NCBI RefSeq assembly: GCF_027706725.1
Contig: NZ_JAQFWQ010000069.1
Span: forward strand, 1 to 38,008
Origin: Nocardiopsis endophytica
Lineage (GTDB): Bacteria > Actinomycetota > Actinomycetes > Streptosporangiales > Streptosporangiaceae
Direction: 5' to 3'
Length of the DNA stretch: 38,008 nucleotides
Positions 24,994 through 33,541 of this stretch are shown here, piece after piece (position 1 is the stretch's first letter; every line of letters starts with the position of its first letter). Made by a program: the position numbers and the translations under genes. The notes under the pieces are model-generated. The model did no database searches and was not told where the DNA came from. It saw nothing but the letters and a program-made list of their open reading frames with translations.

Positions 24994-26553
24994 CTATCCG
25001 TGCGCGCCCTTGGGGGCGTCCTCACCGGCCAGCTCGTCTCTGAGCACCCGCTTGAGCAGCTTGCCGCTGGCGTTGCGCGGCAGGTCCTCCACCAGGCGCA
25101 CCTGCTTGGGCACCTTGAACCCGGCCAGGTGCCGCCGGGTGAAGGCGATCAGCTCGTCCCCGGCGACCCGCGCCCGCGGCACCACCACCGCCGTCACCGC
25201 CTCGCCCCACTTGTCGTCCGGCAGGGCGATCACCGCCGCCTCGGCCACCGACGGGTGCCGGTACAGCACCTCCTCCACCTCGCGGGAGGCCACCAGCACC
25301 CCGCCGGTGTTGATCACGTCCTTGAGCCGGTCGACCACGGTGAAGTACCCGTCGGCGTCGCGCCGGGCCAGGTCGCCGGAGTGGAACCAGCCGCCGCGGA
25401 ACGCCTCGGCCGTCTCCTCCGGCTTCTCCCAGTACCCCGAGCACAGCTGCGGCGAGCGGTACACCACCTCGCCGGTCTCCCCGGGCTCGGCCGGGGAGCC
25501 GTCCTCGCGCACCACCCGCGCCTCCACGTGCAGCACCGGCCGCCCGCACGAGTCCATCCGCTCCGGGGTGTGCTCCTCGGGCCGCAGCACCGTGGCCAGC
25601 GGCCCGATCTCGCTCTGCCCGAAGCAGTTGTAGAACCCGATCCCCGGCCGCCGCGCGCGGATGTCCTCCAGCACCGGCACCGGCATCGCCGCCGCGCCGT
25701 AGTACCCCTTGGCGAGCGACTCCAGGTCGCGCGTGTCGAAGTCGGGGTGGTCGCGCAGCGCCAGCCACACCGTCGGCGGCGCGAAGAACGACGTCGCCCG
25801 GTCCTCCTCGATCCTGCGCAGCACGTCGCCGGGGTCGGGCGCCTCGGACACCGTGTTGCACGCCCCCGCCGCCAGCCCCGGCATCAGGAACACGTGCATC
25901 TGCGCCGAGTGGTACAGCGGCAGCGCGTGCAGGATCCGGTCGTCCTCGGCGATGTCCAGGGCGTACAGGCAGCTCGCGTACTCGTGCACCAGCGCCCGGT
26001 GCGTCAGCATCGCCCCCTTGGGCGCCGACGTGGTGCCCGAGGTGTACAGCAGCTGCGCCAGGTCGGTGTCGGAGACGTCGGTCACCGGGCCGGTCGGGGC
26101 GTGCGGGTCGCGCGCCACCTCCAGCACCGACTCCAGGGCCCCGCGCAGCGCCAGCACGTCCCGGGCCGGCACCGACGGGCGCACCTCCTCCACCCGCCCG
26201 GCCAGCCGCGGGTCGGCCAGCACCACGATCGACCCCGACTGCGCCAGCAGGTAGGCCAGCTCCTCCCGGCGCAGCGCCGGGTTGACCGGAACGTGCACCA
26301 GCCCCGCCCGCGCGCATCCCAGGAACGCCAGCACGTAGGCGTCGGAGTTGCCGCCGAACGCCGCGACCCGGTCGCCGCGGGTCAGCCCCAGGCCCAGCAG
26401 CCAGGCGGCCACCCGGCTCGCCCCCCGGTCCAGTTCGGCGTAGCTCCACTCCCGGCCGCCGAACCTGAGCGCGGTGCGGTCCGGCACGCGCGCCGCCGCG
26501 CGCCTGAGGACCCCGTCCACCGTGCTCGCCGTGACCGCGGCTTCCCGCTCCAT
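24994..26553 (-). CDS. Acyl-CoA synthetase (AMP-binding family)
   Basis: Activates a carboxylic acid as acyl-AMP and then acyl-CoA. The 519-residue product shows the ANL-superfamily signatures: LLYTSGTTSAPKGAML (P-loop-like motif), YNCFGQSEIGP, the GWFHSGDLARRDADGYFTVVDRLKD hinge region, and the terminal PRNASGKLLKRVL motif with the catalytic lysine. It is closest in feel to fatty-acid CoA ligases (FadD-like) but the acid specificity cannot be read. ATG at 26553 has GGGAGG 5 nt upstream; the frame is open further upstream without conserved sequence. It lies downstream of korAB on the same strand, separated by a strong terminator. Confidence 0.92.
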   Translation of the reverse strand: MEREAAVTASTVDGVLRRAAARVPDRTALRFGGREWSYAELDRGASRVAAWLLGLGLTRGDRVAAFGGNSDAYVLAFLGCARAGLVHVPVNPALRREELAYLLAQSGSIVVLADPRLAGRVEEVRPSVPARDVLALRGALESVLEVARDPHAPTGPVTDVSDTDLAQLLYTSGTTSAPKGAMLTHRALVHEYASCLYALDIAEDDRILHALPLYHSAQMHVFLMPGLAAGACNTVSEAPDPGDVLRRIEEDRATSFFAPPTVWLALRDHPDFDTRDLESLAKGYYGAAAMPVPVLEDIRARRPGIGFYNCFGQSEIGPLATVLRPEEHTPERMDSCGRPVLHVEARVVREDGSPAEPGETGEVVYRSPQLCSGYWEKPEETAEAFRGGWFHSGDLARRDADGYFTVVDRLKDVINTGGVLVASREVEEVLYRHPSVAEAAVIALPDDKWGEAVTAVVVPRARVAGDELIAFTRRHLAGFKVPKQVRLVEDLPRNASGKLLKRVLRDELAGEDAPKGAHG

Positions 26554-26630
26554 CGCGCCTCCCGCTGCCCTCGCCCGCGTGACGTATCTCACCACGGTAG
26601 GGGCGGGCGGGCGGCGGCGCCAGCAGAGCG

Positions 26631-26667
26631 CGGCCCCCGCCGGGCGCGTGGTGCCCGGCGGGGGCCG
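26631..26667 (-). terminator. Hairpin terminator after korB
   Basis: CGGCCCCCGCCGGGC (26631-26645) pairs perfectly over 15 bp with 26653-26667 around a 7-nt loop, 27 nt past the korB stop on the minus strand. It separates korAB from the acyl-CoA synthetase gene. Confidence 0.8.
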
Positions 26668-26693
26668 ACCGGATCGGGCGGGGCCCTCCGGCC

Positions 26694-27800
26694 CTACTCC
26701 ACCGTCCAGGTGTCGCCGCTGGCCAGCAGCGCCCCCAGGTCCCCTTCGCCCTGCGCCGAGCGGGCCTCGGCCACCTGCTCGTTCATCAGGGCGTCGTAGG
26801 TGGGCCTGCGGACGTCCCGGAACACCCCGATCGGGACGTGCTCGAACGCCGGCTGGTCGAGGCGGGACAGCGCGAAGGCGTACCCCGGGTCCTCCCGGTG
26901 CGCGTCGTGCCGCAGCACCGCGTCCTCGCCGGCCTCGTCGGGGCCGGCCAGGCGCAGCCCGCCGAACCCGTCGGCGACCACCCCGCGGCCGCCCGCCGTG
27001 AGCGGCTCGCCGTGCTCCATCCGCAGCAGCCGCAGGTCCCGCTCGGCGGGGTCCTTCAGCGGCTCGAACGCGTCGTCGTTGAAGATCGGGCAGTTCTGGT
27101 AGATCTCCACGAACGACGCCCCCTCGTGGGCGGCGGCGGCCCGCAGCACCGACGTGAGGTGCTTGCGGTCGGAGTCGACCGTGCGCGCCACGAACGTCGC
27201 CTCGGCCCCCAGCGCCAGCGACACCGGGTTGAACGGCGCGTCCAGCGACCCCATCGGCGAGGACTTGGTCACCTTGCCCGCCTCGGAGGTGGGCGAGTAC
27301 TGGCCCTTGGTCAGCCCGTAGATGCGGTTGTTGAACAGCAGCACGTTGACGTTGACGTTGCGCCGCAGCGCGTGGATCAGGTGGTTGCCCCCGATCGACA
27401 GCCCGTCCCCGTCACCGGTGATGACCCACACCGACAGGTCCGGGCGCGAGGCGGCCAGGCCCGTCGCGATCGCCGGGGCCCGCCCGTGGATCGAGTGCAT
27501 CCCGTAGGTGCTCAGGTAGTAGGGGAACCGGGAGGAGCACCCGATGCCCGAGACGATGACCACGTTCTCCCGCGGCACCCCCAGCTCGGGAAGGAACCCC
27601 TGGAAGGCGGCGAGGATCGCGTAGTCCCCGCACCCGGGGCACCAGCGCACCTCCTGGTCGGACTTGAAGTCCTTGGCCTTGTAGGACTCCTGCGCCGCCG
27701 GGACCAGCTTGAGCCCGGGGAAGGCGGCCCCGCCGGCGCCGTTCGCGGCGGCCCCGTTCGCGTGGGCCCCGTTCACCGCGGATCCGTTCTCACTCGGCAC
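26694..27800 (-). CDS. korB: 2-oxoacid:ferredoxin oxidoreductase subunit beta
   Basis: Thiamine-diphosphate-binding subunit of 2-oxoglutarate (or related 2-oxoacid):ferredoxin oxidoreductase, an oxygen-tolerant alternative to 2-oxoglutarate dehydrogenase in many actinomycetes. The 368-residue product has WCPGCGDYAI near residue 55, GIGCSSRFPYYLSTYGMHSIHGR, and the thiamine motif GDGDGLSIGGNHLIHALRRN...LFNN. The N-terminal ~30 residues are an Ala/Asn/Gly-rich extension (NGSAVNGAHANGAAANG). GTG at 27800 has AGGAGG 9 nt upstream and overlaps the korA stop by 11 bp, so the two subunits are coupled. Actual substrate preference cannot be told from sequence. Confidence 0.94.
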   Translation of the reverse strand: MPSENGSAVNGAHANGAAANGAGGAAFPGLKLVPAAQESYKAKDFKSDQEVRWCPGCGDYAILAAFQGFLPELGVPRENVVIVSGIGCSSRFPYYLSTYGMHSIHGRAPAIATGLAASRPDLSVWVITGDGDGLSIGGNHLIHALRRNVNVNVLLFNNRIYGLTKGQYSPTSEAGKVTKSSPMGSLDAPFNPVSLALGAEATFVARTVDSDRKHLTSVLRAAAAHEGASFVEIYQNCPIFNDDAFEPLKDPAERDLRLLRMEHGEPLTAGGRGVVADGFGGLRLAGPDEAGEDAVLRHDAHREDPGYAFALSRLDQPAFEHVPIGVFRDVRRPTYDALMNEQVAEARSAQGEGDLGALLASGDTWTVE

Positions 27801-29643
27801 GATCGATGACCTCCTGGATGACGCCCGCCAGCTCCTCGGCCTTGAACGGCAGGCCCCGCACCTTGTTGTAGCCCGTGACGTCGGCGCCGAAGCGGCCCCG
27901 CAGCAGCAGCGACAGCTGCCCCAGGTTGATCTCGGGGACCAGCACCCGGTCGTAGCGGGCCAGCGCCTCCTCCAGGCCGGGCGGGAAGGGGTTGAGGTGG
28001 CGCAGGTGCGCCTGGGCGACGCTGCCGCCCGCGCGCCGCACCCGGCGCACGGCGGCGGAGACCGACCCGTAGGTGCCGCCCCAGCCGAGCACCAGCACCC
28101 GGGCATCGCCCGAGGGGTCGTCCACCTCCAGCGGGTCGAGGCTCCGCGCGATCCCGTCCACCTTGGCCTGGCGCGAGCGCACCATCAGGTCGTGGTTGGA
28201 GGGGCTGTAGGAGATGTCGCCGCGGCCGTCGCTCTTCTCGATGCCGCCGATGCGGTGCTCCAGGCCCGCCGTGCCCGGCACCGCCCAGGGGCGCGCCAGG
28301 GTCTCGGGGTCGCGCCTGTAGGCCAGGAACTCCCCGTCGTCGCCGTTCGGCTCCTCGGCGAAGTCCACCGACAGGTCCGGCAGCGCGGACACGTCCGGGA
28401 TGCGCCACGGCTCCGAGCCGTTGGCCAGGTAGCCGTCGGACAGCACGATCACCGGGGTGCGGTAGGCGGTCGCGATGCGCCCCGCCTCCACCGCGATGTC
28501 GAAGCAGTCCGCGGGCGAGCGCGGCGCCAGCACCGGCACCGGCGACTCCCCGTTGCGCCCGAACAGCGCCAGCAGCAGGTCGGCCTGCTCGGTCTTGGTG
28601 GGCATGCCGGTGCTGGGCCCGGCCCGCTGCACGTCGACCACGATCAGCGGCAGCTCGGTCATCACCGCCAGGCCCAGGGTCTCGCCCTTGAGCACCATGC
28701 CCGGCCCGGAGGTGGTGGTCACCCCCAGCGACCCGCCGAAGGCGGCCCCCAGGGCGGCGCCCACCCCGGCGATCTCGTCCTCGGCCTGGAACGTGCGCAC
28801 GCCGAACCGCTTGTGCCGGGACAGCTCGTGCAGGATGTCGGAGGCGGGGGTGATCGGGTAGGAGCCCAGGAACAGCGGCAGCCCGGTCAGCCGGGAGGCC
28901 GCCACCAGGCCGTAGGAGATCGCCAGGTTCCCGGTGATGTTGCGGTAGGTGCCCGGGGGCAGCACGGCCGGCTTGACCTCGTAGGAGACCGCGAAGTCCT
29001 CGGTGGTCTCGCCGAAGTTCCACCCGGCCTGCAGCGCCGCCAGGTTCGCGGCGAGGATCTCCGGCTTGGCGGCGAACTTGGACTTGAGGAACCCCTGGGT
29101 GCCCTCGGTGGGCCGGTTGTACATCCACGACAGCAGGCCCAGGGCGAACATGTTCTTCGCCCGCTGCGCGTCCTTCTTGGTGACGTCGAACTCCTCGACG
29201 GCCTTCATGGTCATCGAGGTCAGGGGGACCCGGCTCACCTTGAACTCCGACAGCGACCCGTCCTCCAGGGGGTCGGAGGCGTAGCCGACCTTGGCCAGGC
29301 TGCGCTTGGTGAACTCGTCGGTGTTGACGATGACGGTGGCACCCCGGGGCAGGTCGCCCACGTTGGCCTTGAGCGCCGCCGGGTTCATGGCCACCAGGAC
29401 GTCGGGGGCGTCCCCGGGGGTCATGATGTCGTGGTCGGCGAAGTGGAGCTGGAAGCTCGACACCCCGGGAAGGGTGCCGGCGGGGGCCCGGATCTCCGCC
29501 GGGAAATTCGGAAGGGTGGAGAGGTCGTTTCCGAACGACGCCGTCTCCTGGGTGAACCGATCGCCGGTCAGCTGCATCCCGTCGCCGGAGTCTCCCGCGA
29601 ACCGGATGATGACGCGATCGAGACGTTGGACCTTCTTGGTCAC
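27790..29643 (-). CDS. korA: 2-oxoacid:ferredoxin oxidoreductase subunit alpha (gamma-alpha fusion)
   Basis: Partner of KorB. The 617-residue product fuses the gamma domain (about residues 8-190: VIIRFAGDSGDGMQLTGDRF ... FPAEIRAPAGT) to the alpha domain (about 210-600: GNLAISYGLVAASRLTGLPLFLGSYPITPASDILHELS, TTTSGPGMVLKGETLGLAVMTELPLIVVDVQRAGPSTGMPTKTEQADLL). This is the standard KorA layout. GTG at 29643 begins MTKKVQRLDRVIIRFAG; GGAGG lies about 12 nt upstream. The gene is divergent from the HtpX-like protease gene. Confidence 0.94.
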   Translation of the reverse strand: MTKKVQRLDRVIIRFAGDSGDGMQLTGDRFTQETASFGNDLSTLPNFPAEIRAPAGTLPGVSSFQLHFADHDIMTPGDAPDVLVAMNPAALKANVGDLPRGATVIVNTDEFTKRSLAKVGYASDPLEDGSLSEFKVSRVPLTSMTMKAVEEFDVTKKDAQRAKNMFALGLLSWMYNRPTEGTQGFLKSKFAAKPEILAANLAALQAGWNFGETTEDFAVSYEVKPAVLPPGTYRNITGNLAISYGLVAASRLTGLPLFLGSYPITPASDILHELSRHKRFGVRTFQAEDEIAGVGAALGAAFGGSLGVTTTSGPGMVLKGETLGLAVMTELPLIVVDVQRAGPSTGMPTKTEQADLLLALFGRNGESPVPVLAPRSPADCFDIAVEAGRIATAYRTPVIVLSDGYLANGSEPWRIPDVSALPDLSVDFAEEPNGDDGEFLAYRRDPETLARPWAVPGTAGLEHRIGGIEKSDGRGDISYSPSNHDLMVRSRQAKVDGIARSLDPLEVDDPSGDARVLVLGWGGTYGSVSAAVRRVRRAGGSVAQAHLRHLNPFPPGLEEALARYDRVLVPEINLGQLSLLLRGRFGADVTGYNKVRGLPFKAEELAGVIQEVIDRAE

Positions 29644-30191
29644 TGAGATCGCCGACCTCCTCGACGAGCCCCCGCGGGCCGCGGAGGCTCAGGTTGCCTC
29701 GGCCCTCGCCGCCAGACTACTCACCGAGCCGCCCGGCGGGCGGTCGTGCGGGTCCGGCGCAGGGCCCCAACGGTTGCCAATGGGATCAGTGGGGACCTGA
29801 TGGGCGATGCCTGGCGGGCATCGCGGGGAGAGGGCCGGGCCCACACCCCCCGTCCGGGAACGGCCGCGCCGCGCGGCGGCGCCCCCGTGCTGCCGGGCTC
29901 AGGGACGACACAGGGCGCTTTCCACCCGTGCCAGGTCGACGTGGCGCCGACCCGTGAGCAGGGCGCCGGGGAGGCGGTGCGGAGTGATAACGGCCACGTT
30001 CGCCACTATAGGCGCCCGCCCCCGCGCGCGCGGTCGGCGGGGGCGGGGTCGATCAGGTCGGGCCGGACCGGTACCGGCCGCGGCCGGGAACGGACCGGCG
30101 GGGCCCACACGTTCCTATCGGTGGACGGGGGCCGCCCCGGCCAGGATCACCCACCGGACCATCCGACGGACGAAGGAGGGCGGGACCCGCC
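29644..30191. other. Divergent intergenic region korA / htpX-like
   Basis: About 550 bp without a convincing gene. An 8-bp dyad GCGATGCC/GGCATCGC lies at 29804-29824. AT-richer islands GTGATAAC and CACTATAGG near 29985-30010 could be -10 elements, but no matching -35 box was found on either strand. Confidence 0.5.
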
Positions 30192-31052
30192 GTGCACCCC
30201 AACCCCATCCGAGCCGCCGCCCTGCTCGCGGCCCTGGCCGCGGTGATCGTGCTCACCGGGTGGGCGTGCGCCGGAGCCCAGGGGGTGCGGGCCGCCGCGG
30301 TGGTGGTGCTCGGGGTGACCGGGCTGGTCTGCTTCTTCGGGGACTCGCTGGCGCTGCGCGCGATGCGGGCGCGGCCGGTGGGCGAGTTCGAGCGGCCCGA
30401 GCTGCACCGCGTCGTCCGCGACCTGGCCACCCAGGCGCGCCAGCCGATGCCCCGGCTCTACCTGTCCCCGACGGCGGCGCCGAACGCCTTCGCCGTGGGG
30501 CGGGGGCCGCGCTCGGCGGGGATCTGCTGCACCACCGGGCTGCTGAAGCTGCTGGACGAGCGGGAGCTGCGCGCCGTCATCGCGCACGAGCTGGCCCACG
30601 TGCGCAACCGGGACACCCTGGTCTCGGCGGTCGCGGTGGGGCTGGCCACCATCATCACCTCGCTGACCGCGCTGGCGGTGCTGCTGCCGCTGGACGACGG
30701 CGACGACGAGGGGCCGGGCCTGCTGGAGGGGCTGCTGTTCCTGGTGCTGGGGCCGCTGGCGGCGCTGGTGATCCACGCCGGTGCGGGGCGCAGGCGCGAG
30801 TTCCGGGCCGACGAGGCGGCGGCCCGGCTCACCGGGGACCCGCTGGCGCTGGCGTCGGCGCTGCGCAGGATCGAGGCGGGGGCGCGCACGCACCCGCTGC
30901 CGACCGAGCGGCGGCTGCTGGCGGCGGGCCACCAGATGATCGCCAACCCGTTCCCCAAGAAGGGGATGTGCCGCCTGTTCGACGCCCACCCCCCGGCGGC
31001 CGAGCGCATCCGCCGCCTGCGGGCGCTGGACCGGAAGTGGCGCCTGGAATAG
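30192..31052 (+). CDS. HtpX-like M48 zinc metalloprotease
   Basis: Membrane-bound zinc protease of the M48 family, in E. coli involved in quality control of membrane proteins. The 286-residue product has two N-terminal helices (about 8-28 and 33-52), the zinc-binding HELAH at 132-136, a hydrophobic segment of about 143-195 forming further helices, and the third ligand Glu208 in FRADEAA. The PRLYLSPTAAPNAFAVG segment is typical for HtpX. GTG at 30192 has GGAGG about 13 nt upstream, a rather long spacing. The symbol is omitted because several HtpX-like paralogues occur in actinomycetes. Confidence 0.9.
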   Translation: MHPNPIRAAALLAALAAVIVLTGWACAGAQGVRAAAVVVLGVTGLVCFFGDSLALRAMRARPVGEFERPELHRVVRDLATQARQPMPRLYLSPTAAPNAFAVGRGPRSAGICCTTGLLKLLDERELRAVIAHELAHVRNRDTLVSAVAVGLATIITSLTALAVLLPLDDGDDEGPGLLEGLLFLVLGPLAALVIHAGAGRRREFRADEAAARLTGDPLALASALRRIEAGARTHPLPTERRLLAAGHQMIANPFPKKGMCRLFDAHPPAAERIRRLRALDRKWRLE

Positions 31053-31101
31053 GGGGAATTGAGGGCTGTGCGGGTGCGGGGCGCGCTGATAGAACCGACC
31101 G

Positions 31102-31512
31102 ATGGTGTACAGGTTCATCGCCGATGACGCGTGCGGGTTCGACGACGAGGCCGTGGACGGCTGCGTGATGGCGGGCGTGGGCGAGGCCGACGAGGACGGG
31201 TTCTCGCTCGATTTCATGTGCGACTTCGGCGAGCCCGACGCCTCGGATGTGGCCCTCGGCTTCGACACGCACTGCCTGGTCACCCCCGGCCAGGGCACGG
31301 CCTACGGGTGTGTGCGCGAGGTCACGCTGGCGGACGGCGTCCTGCGGGTCGTCCTCGACCCCGCCTCCCTCGCCGACCTCGACTTGGACGACCCGGTGGT
31401 CGAGGCGGAGCTGAGGGCGCCCGAGGAGGACGTCGCCCGGTTCCGCGAGGTGCTGTCACGCGTGCTCGCGTTCGGCCGCCCGGAGGCGCGCCCCGTGGTG
31501 ACCGGGCTATAG
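31102..31512 (+). CDS. Small acidic protein, possibly Imm10-like
   Basis: A 136-residue acidic product starting MVYRFIADDACGFDDEAVDGCVMAGVGEADEDGFSLDFMCDFGEPD. The later YGCVREVTLADGVLRVVLDPASLADLDLDDPVVEAELRAPEEDVARFREVLSRVL resembles the strand-helix order of Imm10-type immunity proteins, which protect against secreted toxins; this likeness is from memory of the pattern and weak. No toxin gene is adjacent. No signal peptide. No ribosome-binding site is visible before ATG 31102, while TAGAAC sits 8-13 nt upstream as a possible -10 element, so a leaderless transcript is possible. Confidence 0.6.
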   Translation: MVYRFIADDACGFDDEAVDGCVMAGVGEADEDGFSLDFMCDFGEPDASDVALGFDTHCLVTPGQGTAYGCVREVTLADGVLRVVLDPASLADLDLDDPVVEAELRAPEEDVARFREVLSRVLAFGRPEARPVVTGL

Positions 31513-31540
31513 CGGCGCCCGGCCCACGGCCCGGAAGGGC

Positions 31541-31571
31541 CGGCCCGGCCGTGCCGGAGCCGGCCGGGCCG
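31541..31571. terminator. Hairpin between convergent genes
   Basis: CGGCCCGGCC (31541-31550) pairs with GGCCGGGCCG (31562-31571), between the stops of the gene at 31102 and the convergent yajQ. A further GATCGGCCGATC palindrome follows. Probably bidirectional. Confidence 0.6.
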
Positions 31572-31602
31572 CTCGGATCGGCCGATCAGTCGGGCCGATC
31601 GG

Positions 31603-32100
31603 TCACCGGTAGTTGACGAATTGGATGGCCAGGTCGAAGTCCTTCTCCTTGACCAGGCTCATCACGGCCTGCAGGTCGTCCTTCTTCTTGCCGGTGACCC
31701 GCAGCTCGTCGCCCTGGATCTGCGCCTTGACGCCCTTGGGGCCCTCGTCGCGGATGAGCTTGGAGATCTTCTTGGCGTCCTCGGAGGCGATGCCCTCCTT
31801 GAGCCCGACGAGCATGCGGTACTCCTTGCCGGAGGCCTTGGGCTTGTCCGGGACGTCCAGGACCTTCAGGGAGACCTTGCGCTTGATGAGCTTCTCCTTG
31901 AAGACGTCCAGGGCGGCGTTGACGCGCTCCTCGGTGTTGGCCCTGACCTCCACGCCCTGCTCGCCGGACCAGGCCAGGGAGGCGTTGGTGCCCCGGAAGT
32001 CGAAGCGCTGGGACAGCTCCTTGGCGGCCTGCGTCAGCGCGTTGTCGACCTCCTGCCGGTCGAGCTTGGAGACGATGTCGAAACTGGATTCAGAGGCCAC
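31603..32100 (-). CDS. yajQ: YajQ family nucleotide-binding protein
   Basis: The 165-residue product is a complete YajQ (DUF520) protein: [34 protein letters not shown] at the N-terminus, [32 protein letters not shown] in the middle and [11 protein letters not shown] at the end. The two RRM-like subdomains bind nucleotides; some homologues bind cyclic di-GMP, others tRNA. GTG at 32100 starts [10 protein letters not shown]. The gene is divergent from tRNA-Tyr across 160 bp. Confidence 0.96.
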   Translation of the reverse strand: MASESSFDIVSKLDRQEVDNALTQAAKELSQRFDFRGTNASLAWSGEQGVEVRANTEERVNAALDVFKEKLIKRKVSLKVLDVPDKPKASGKEYRMLVGLKEGIASEDAKKISKLIRDEGPKGVKAQIQGDELRVTGKKKDDLQAVMSLVKEKDFDLAIQFVNYR

Positions 32101-32189
32101 GTGCGCTCACACTCTCGGGGTTCGGGTCGGTTCCGGCGGGCGGCCTCGGCCCCAGGCGGGCCCGGCCGCCGCGGCACAGAGCTTATCGA

Positions 32190-32219
32190 TTCGCGAGCAC
32201 GGCGCTCGTCCGCTATCCT
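32190..32219 (+). promoter_or_regulatory. Possible promoter of tRNA-Tyr
   Basis: TTCGCG (32190-32195), 18-bp spacer, TATCCT (32214-32219), about 40 nt before the mature tRNA. The -35 match is poor. Confidence 0.35.
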
Positions 32220-32260
32220 CGATCACGTCGCCGCGCCCCACGGAGGGCGCAGCACTCCCA

Positions 32261-32342
32261 GGCAGGTTGCCCGAGTGGCCAAAGGGAGCGGTCTGTAAAA
32301 CCGCCGGCTCAGCCTACGTAGGTTCGAACCCTACACCTGCCA
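32261..32342 (+). tRNA. tRNA-Tyr (GTA anticodon)
   Basis: The 82-nt gene folds as a class II tRNA: acceptor GGCAGGT pairs with ACCTGCC, the D arm follows, the anticodon loop CTGTAAA shows GTA, a long variable arm (about GGCTCAGCCTACG region) is present, and the T arm contains GGTTCGAACC. Discriminator base is A, and the full CCA end is not encoded (CCC follows). Confidence 0.97.
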
Positions 32343-32351
32343 CCCACTGAG

Positions 32352-32392
32352 AACGCCCCCTGACCAGCGTGTCCGCGGTCAGGGGGCGTTTT
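32352..32392 (+). terminator. Intrinsic terminator of tRNA-Tyr
   Basis: AACGCCCCCTGACC (32352-32365) pairs perfectly over 14 bp with 32377-32390, and the stem runs into TTTT. One of the few terminators here with a T-run. Confidence 0.9.
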
Positions 32393-32520
32393 CGTGCCGT
32401 CCGGCCGTGTCCGGCTGGGAACGGCTGTCGACGGCTTTCTGCGGCGAATACGCGGCGAAGTTTTTCGCCGCCACAGCCGCCTGCTCCCCGGGCGGTGCCC
32501 TCGTGGAAGTCGCCGGAAGC

Positions 32521-32700
32521 TCAGGGCGGGCCGGGGTTGAAGATGGAGTGCGTGCCGACCCGGCGCCAGACCACATGGGGCTTTCCAGGCACCTTCTCCT
32601 CCCCGTATTCCCACGTTGCCCGCCCATCGGGCGCCCAGGTCGTCTCGTTGACGCCCCGGTGCGCGCCGGACGCCTTTGACCCGTAGCCCAGGGCGAAACC
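32521..32700 (-). pseudogene. Possible 3' remnant of a gene of unknown function
   Basis: On the minus strand, the last ~55 residues before the TGA at 32521 read like a real protein end (VNETTWAPDGRATWEYG ... KPHVVWRRVGTHSIFNPG), whereas the upstream part is Arg/Pro-rich and overlaps the DUF1707 promoter. No good start or ribosome-binding site was found. It could be the remnant of a gene lost after an insertion next to tRNA-Tyr, or chance. The rest of 32393-32799 holds nothing recognisable. Confidence 0.3.
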
Positions 32701-32799
32701 GGCCCGGCGCTCGCTCCATAGTGCCGCACAGGGGGATGGTTCAACTTCTGACTTTCCGACCCCGGGAACGCGGGGTCCCCGCCTCTCGCGCCGCGGGGG

Positions 32800-32850
32800 T
32801 TGACATTCCACTATGGACGGTTCATTCTGGGGGTGACCGTCCACAATGGA
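32800..32850 (+). promoter_or_regulatory. Promoter with inverted-repeat operator before DUF1707 gene
   Basis: TTGACA (32800-32805), 17-bp spacer, CATTCT (32823-32828). The -10 box lies at the centre of a dyad: TCCACTATGGACGGT (32807-32821) and ACCGTCCACAATGGA (32836-32850), complementary at 13 of 15 positions. Each arm also contains its own TCCA-N3-TGGA dyad. The geometry suggests a repressor site; the regulator is not encoded here. Confidence 0.75.
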
Positions 32851-32865
32851 CCATCGGGGGACGCC

Positions 32866-33471
32866 ATGGACTCCACCTCATCCGCGCCGCGGTCGGGCCG
32901 CCCGTCCCTGCGGGTCGGCGACGGGGAACGCGAGCGGACGGCGGCGATCGTCAGCGACGCGGCGGCCGCCGGGTACATCGCCATCGACGAACTGGACGGG
33001 CGCCTCGACGACGTGTGGGCGGCGCGCACGGCGGGCGAGCTCGACGCGGTGGTCGCGGACCTTCCGGTGGACCGGTTGGACGCCGGTTCGGCCGCCCGCT
33101 CCCCGGCGCGTCCCACGGCGCGCCCCACGGAGCGGCCGAAGCGCGGCGAGCCCAGCATGAAGGGGTTCCGCGTCCACCTGAGCGCCTACATCGGGGTCAT
33201 GACCCTGCTCTTCGGGATCTGGCTCATGGTCGGCGTCACCGCCGGCGCCTGGTACCCCTGGTTCATCTGGCCCGCCCTCGGCTGGGGGATCGGCGTCATC
33301 GCCGATGGATCCTGCACGCGTGCCCGGGCCCGCAGAGGCGGCGCGGAAGGCCTGCGCCGCAGCGCGCGGGACGATGCCCTGCAGTACGCCCGCCGCATCC
33401 ACACGCGGCACCATGCCCACGGGGGCTCGGCCTACGGCGCGCCCTGGCCGCCGGCCGCGCATCGGCGCTGA
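32866..33471 (+). CDS. DUF1707 and 2TM domain membrane protein
   Basis: A 201-residue product. Residues 12-75 are a DUF1707 domain (LRVGDGERERTAAIVSDAAAAGYIAIDELDGRLDDVWAARTAGELDAVVADLP), common in actinomycete proteins and often linked to membrane or DNA-binding modules. After a Pro/Arg linker, residues 97-145 form two transmembrane helices (2TM domain: FRVHLSAYIGVMTLLFGIWLMVG ... WYPWFIWPALGWGIGVIA). The tail is Arg/His-rich. ATG at 32866 has GGGGGA 4 nt upstream and lies below the strong promoter. Function unknown. Confidence 0.88.
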   Translation: MDSTSSAPRSGRPSLRVGDGERERTAAIVSDAAAAGYIAIDELDGRLDDVWAARTAGELDAVVADLPVDRLDAGSAARSPARPTARPTERPKRGEPSMKGFRVHLSAYIGVMTLLFGIWLMVGVTAGAWYPWFIWPALGWGIGVIADGSCTRARARRGGAEGLRRSARDDALQYARRIHTRHHAHGGSAYGAPWPPAAHRR

Positions 33472-33480
33472 TGCGAACGG

Positions 33481-33527
33481 CGAAGCCCCCGCACCGCCGG
33501 ATTCCACCGGCCGGTGCGGGGGCTTCG
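33481..33527. terminator. Hairpin terminator between DUF1707 and helicase genes
   Basis: CGAAGCCCCCGCACCG (33481-33496) pairs perfectly over 16 bp with 33512-33527; the loop contains a further CCGG/CCGG pair. It lies between convergent stops and can serve both genes. Confidence 0.8.
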
Positions 33528-33541
33528 TCCGTGCGCTCGGG

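Noticed and set aside
29746-30246. Open frame upstream of and overlapping the HtpX-like gene.
   Set aside because: No domain or ribosome-binding site; overlaps a clear protease start in another frame.
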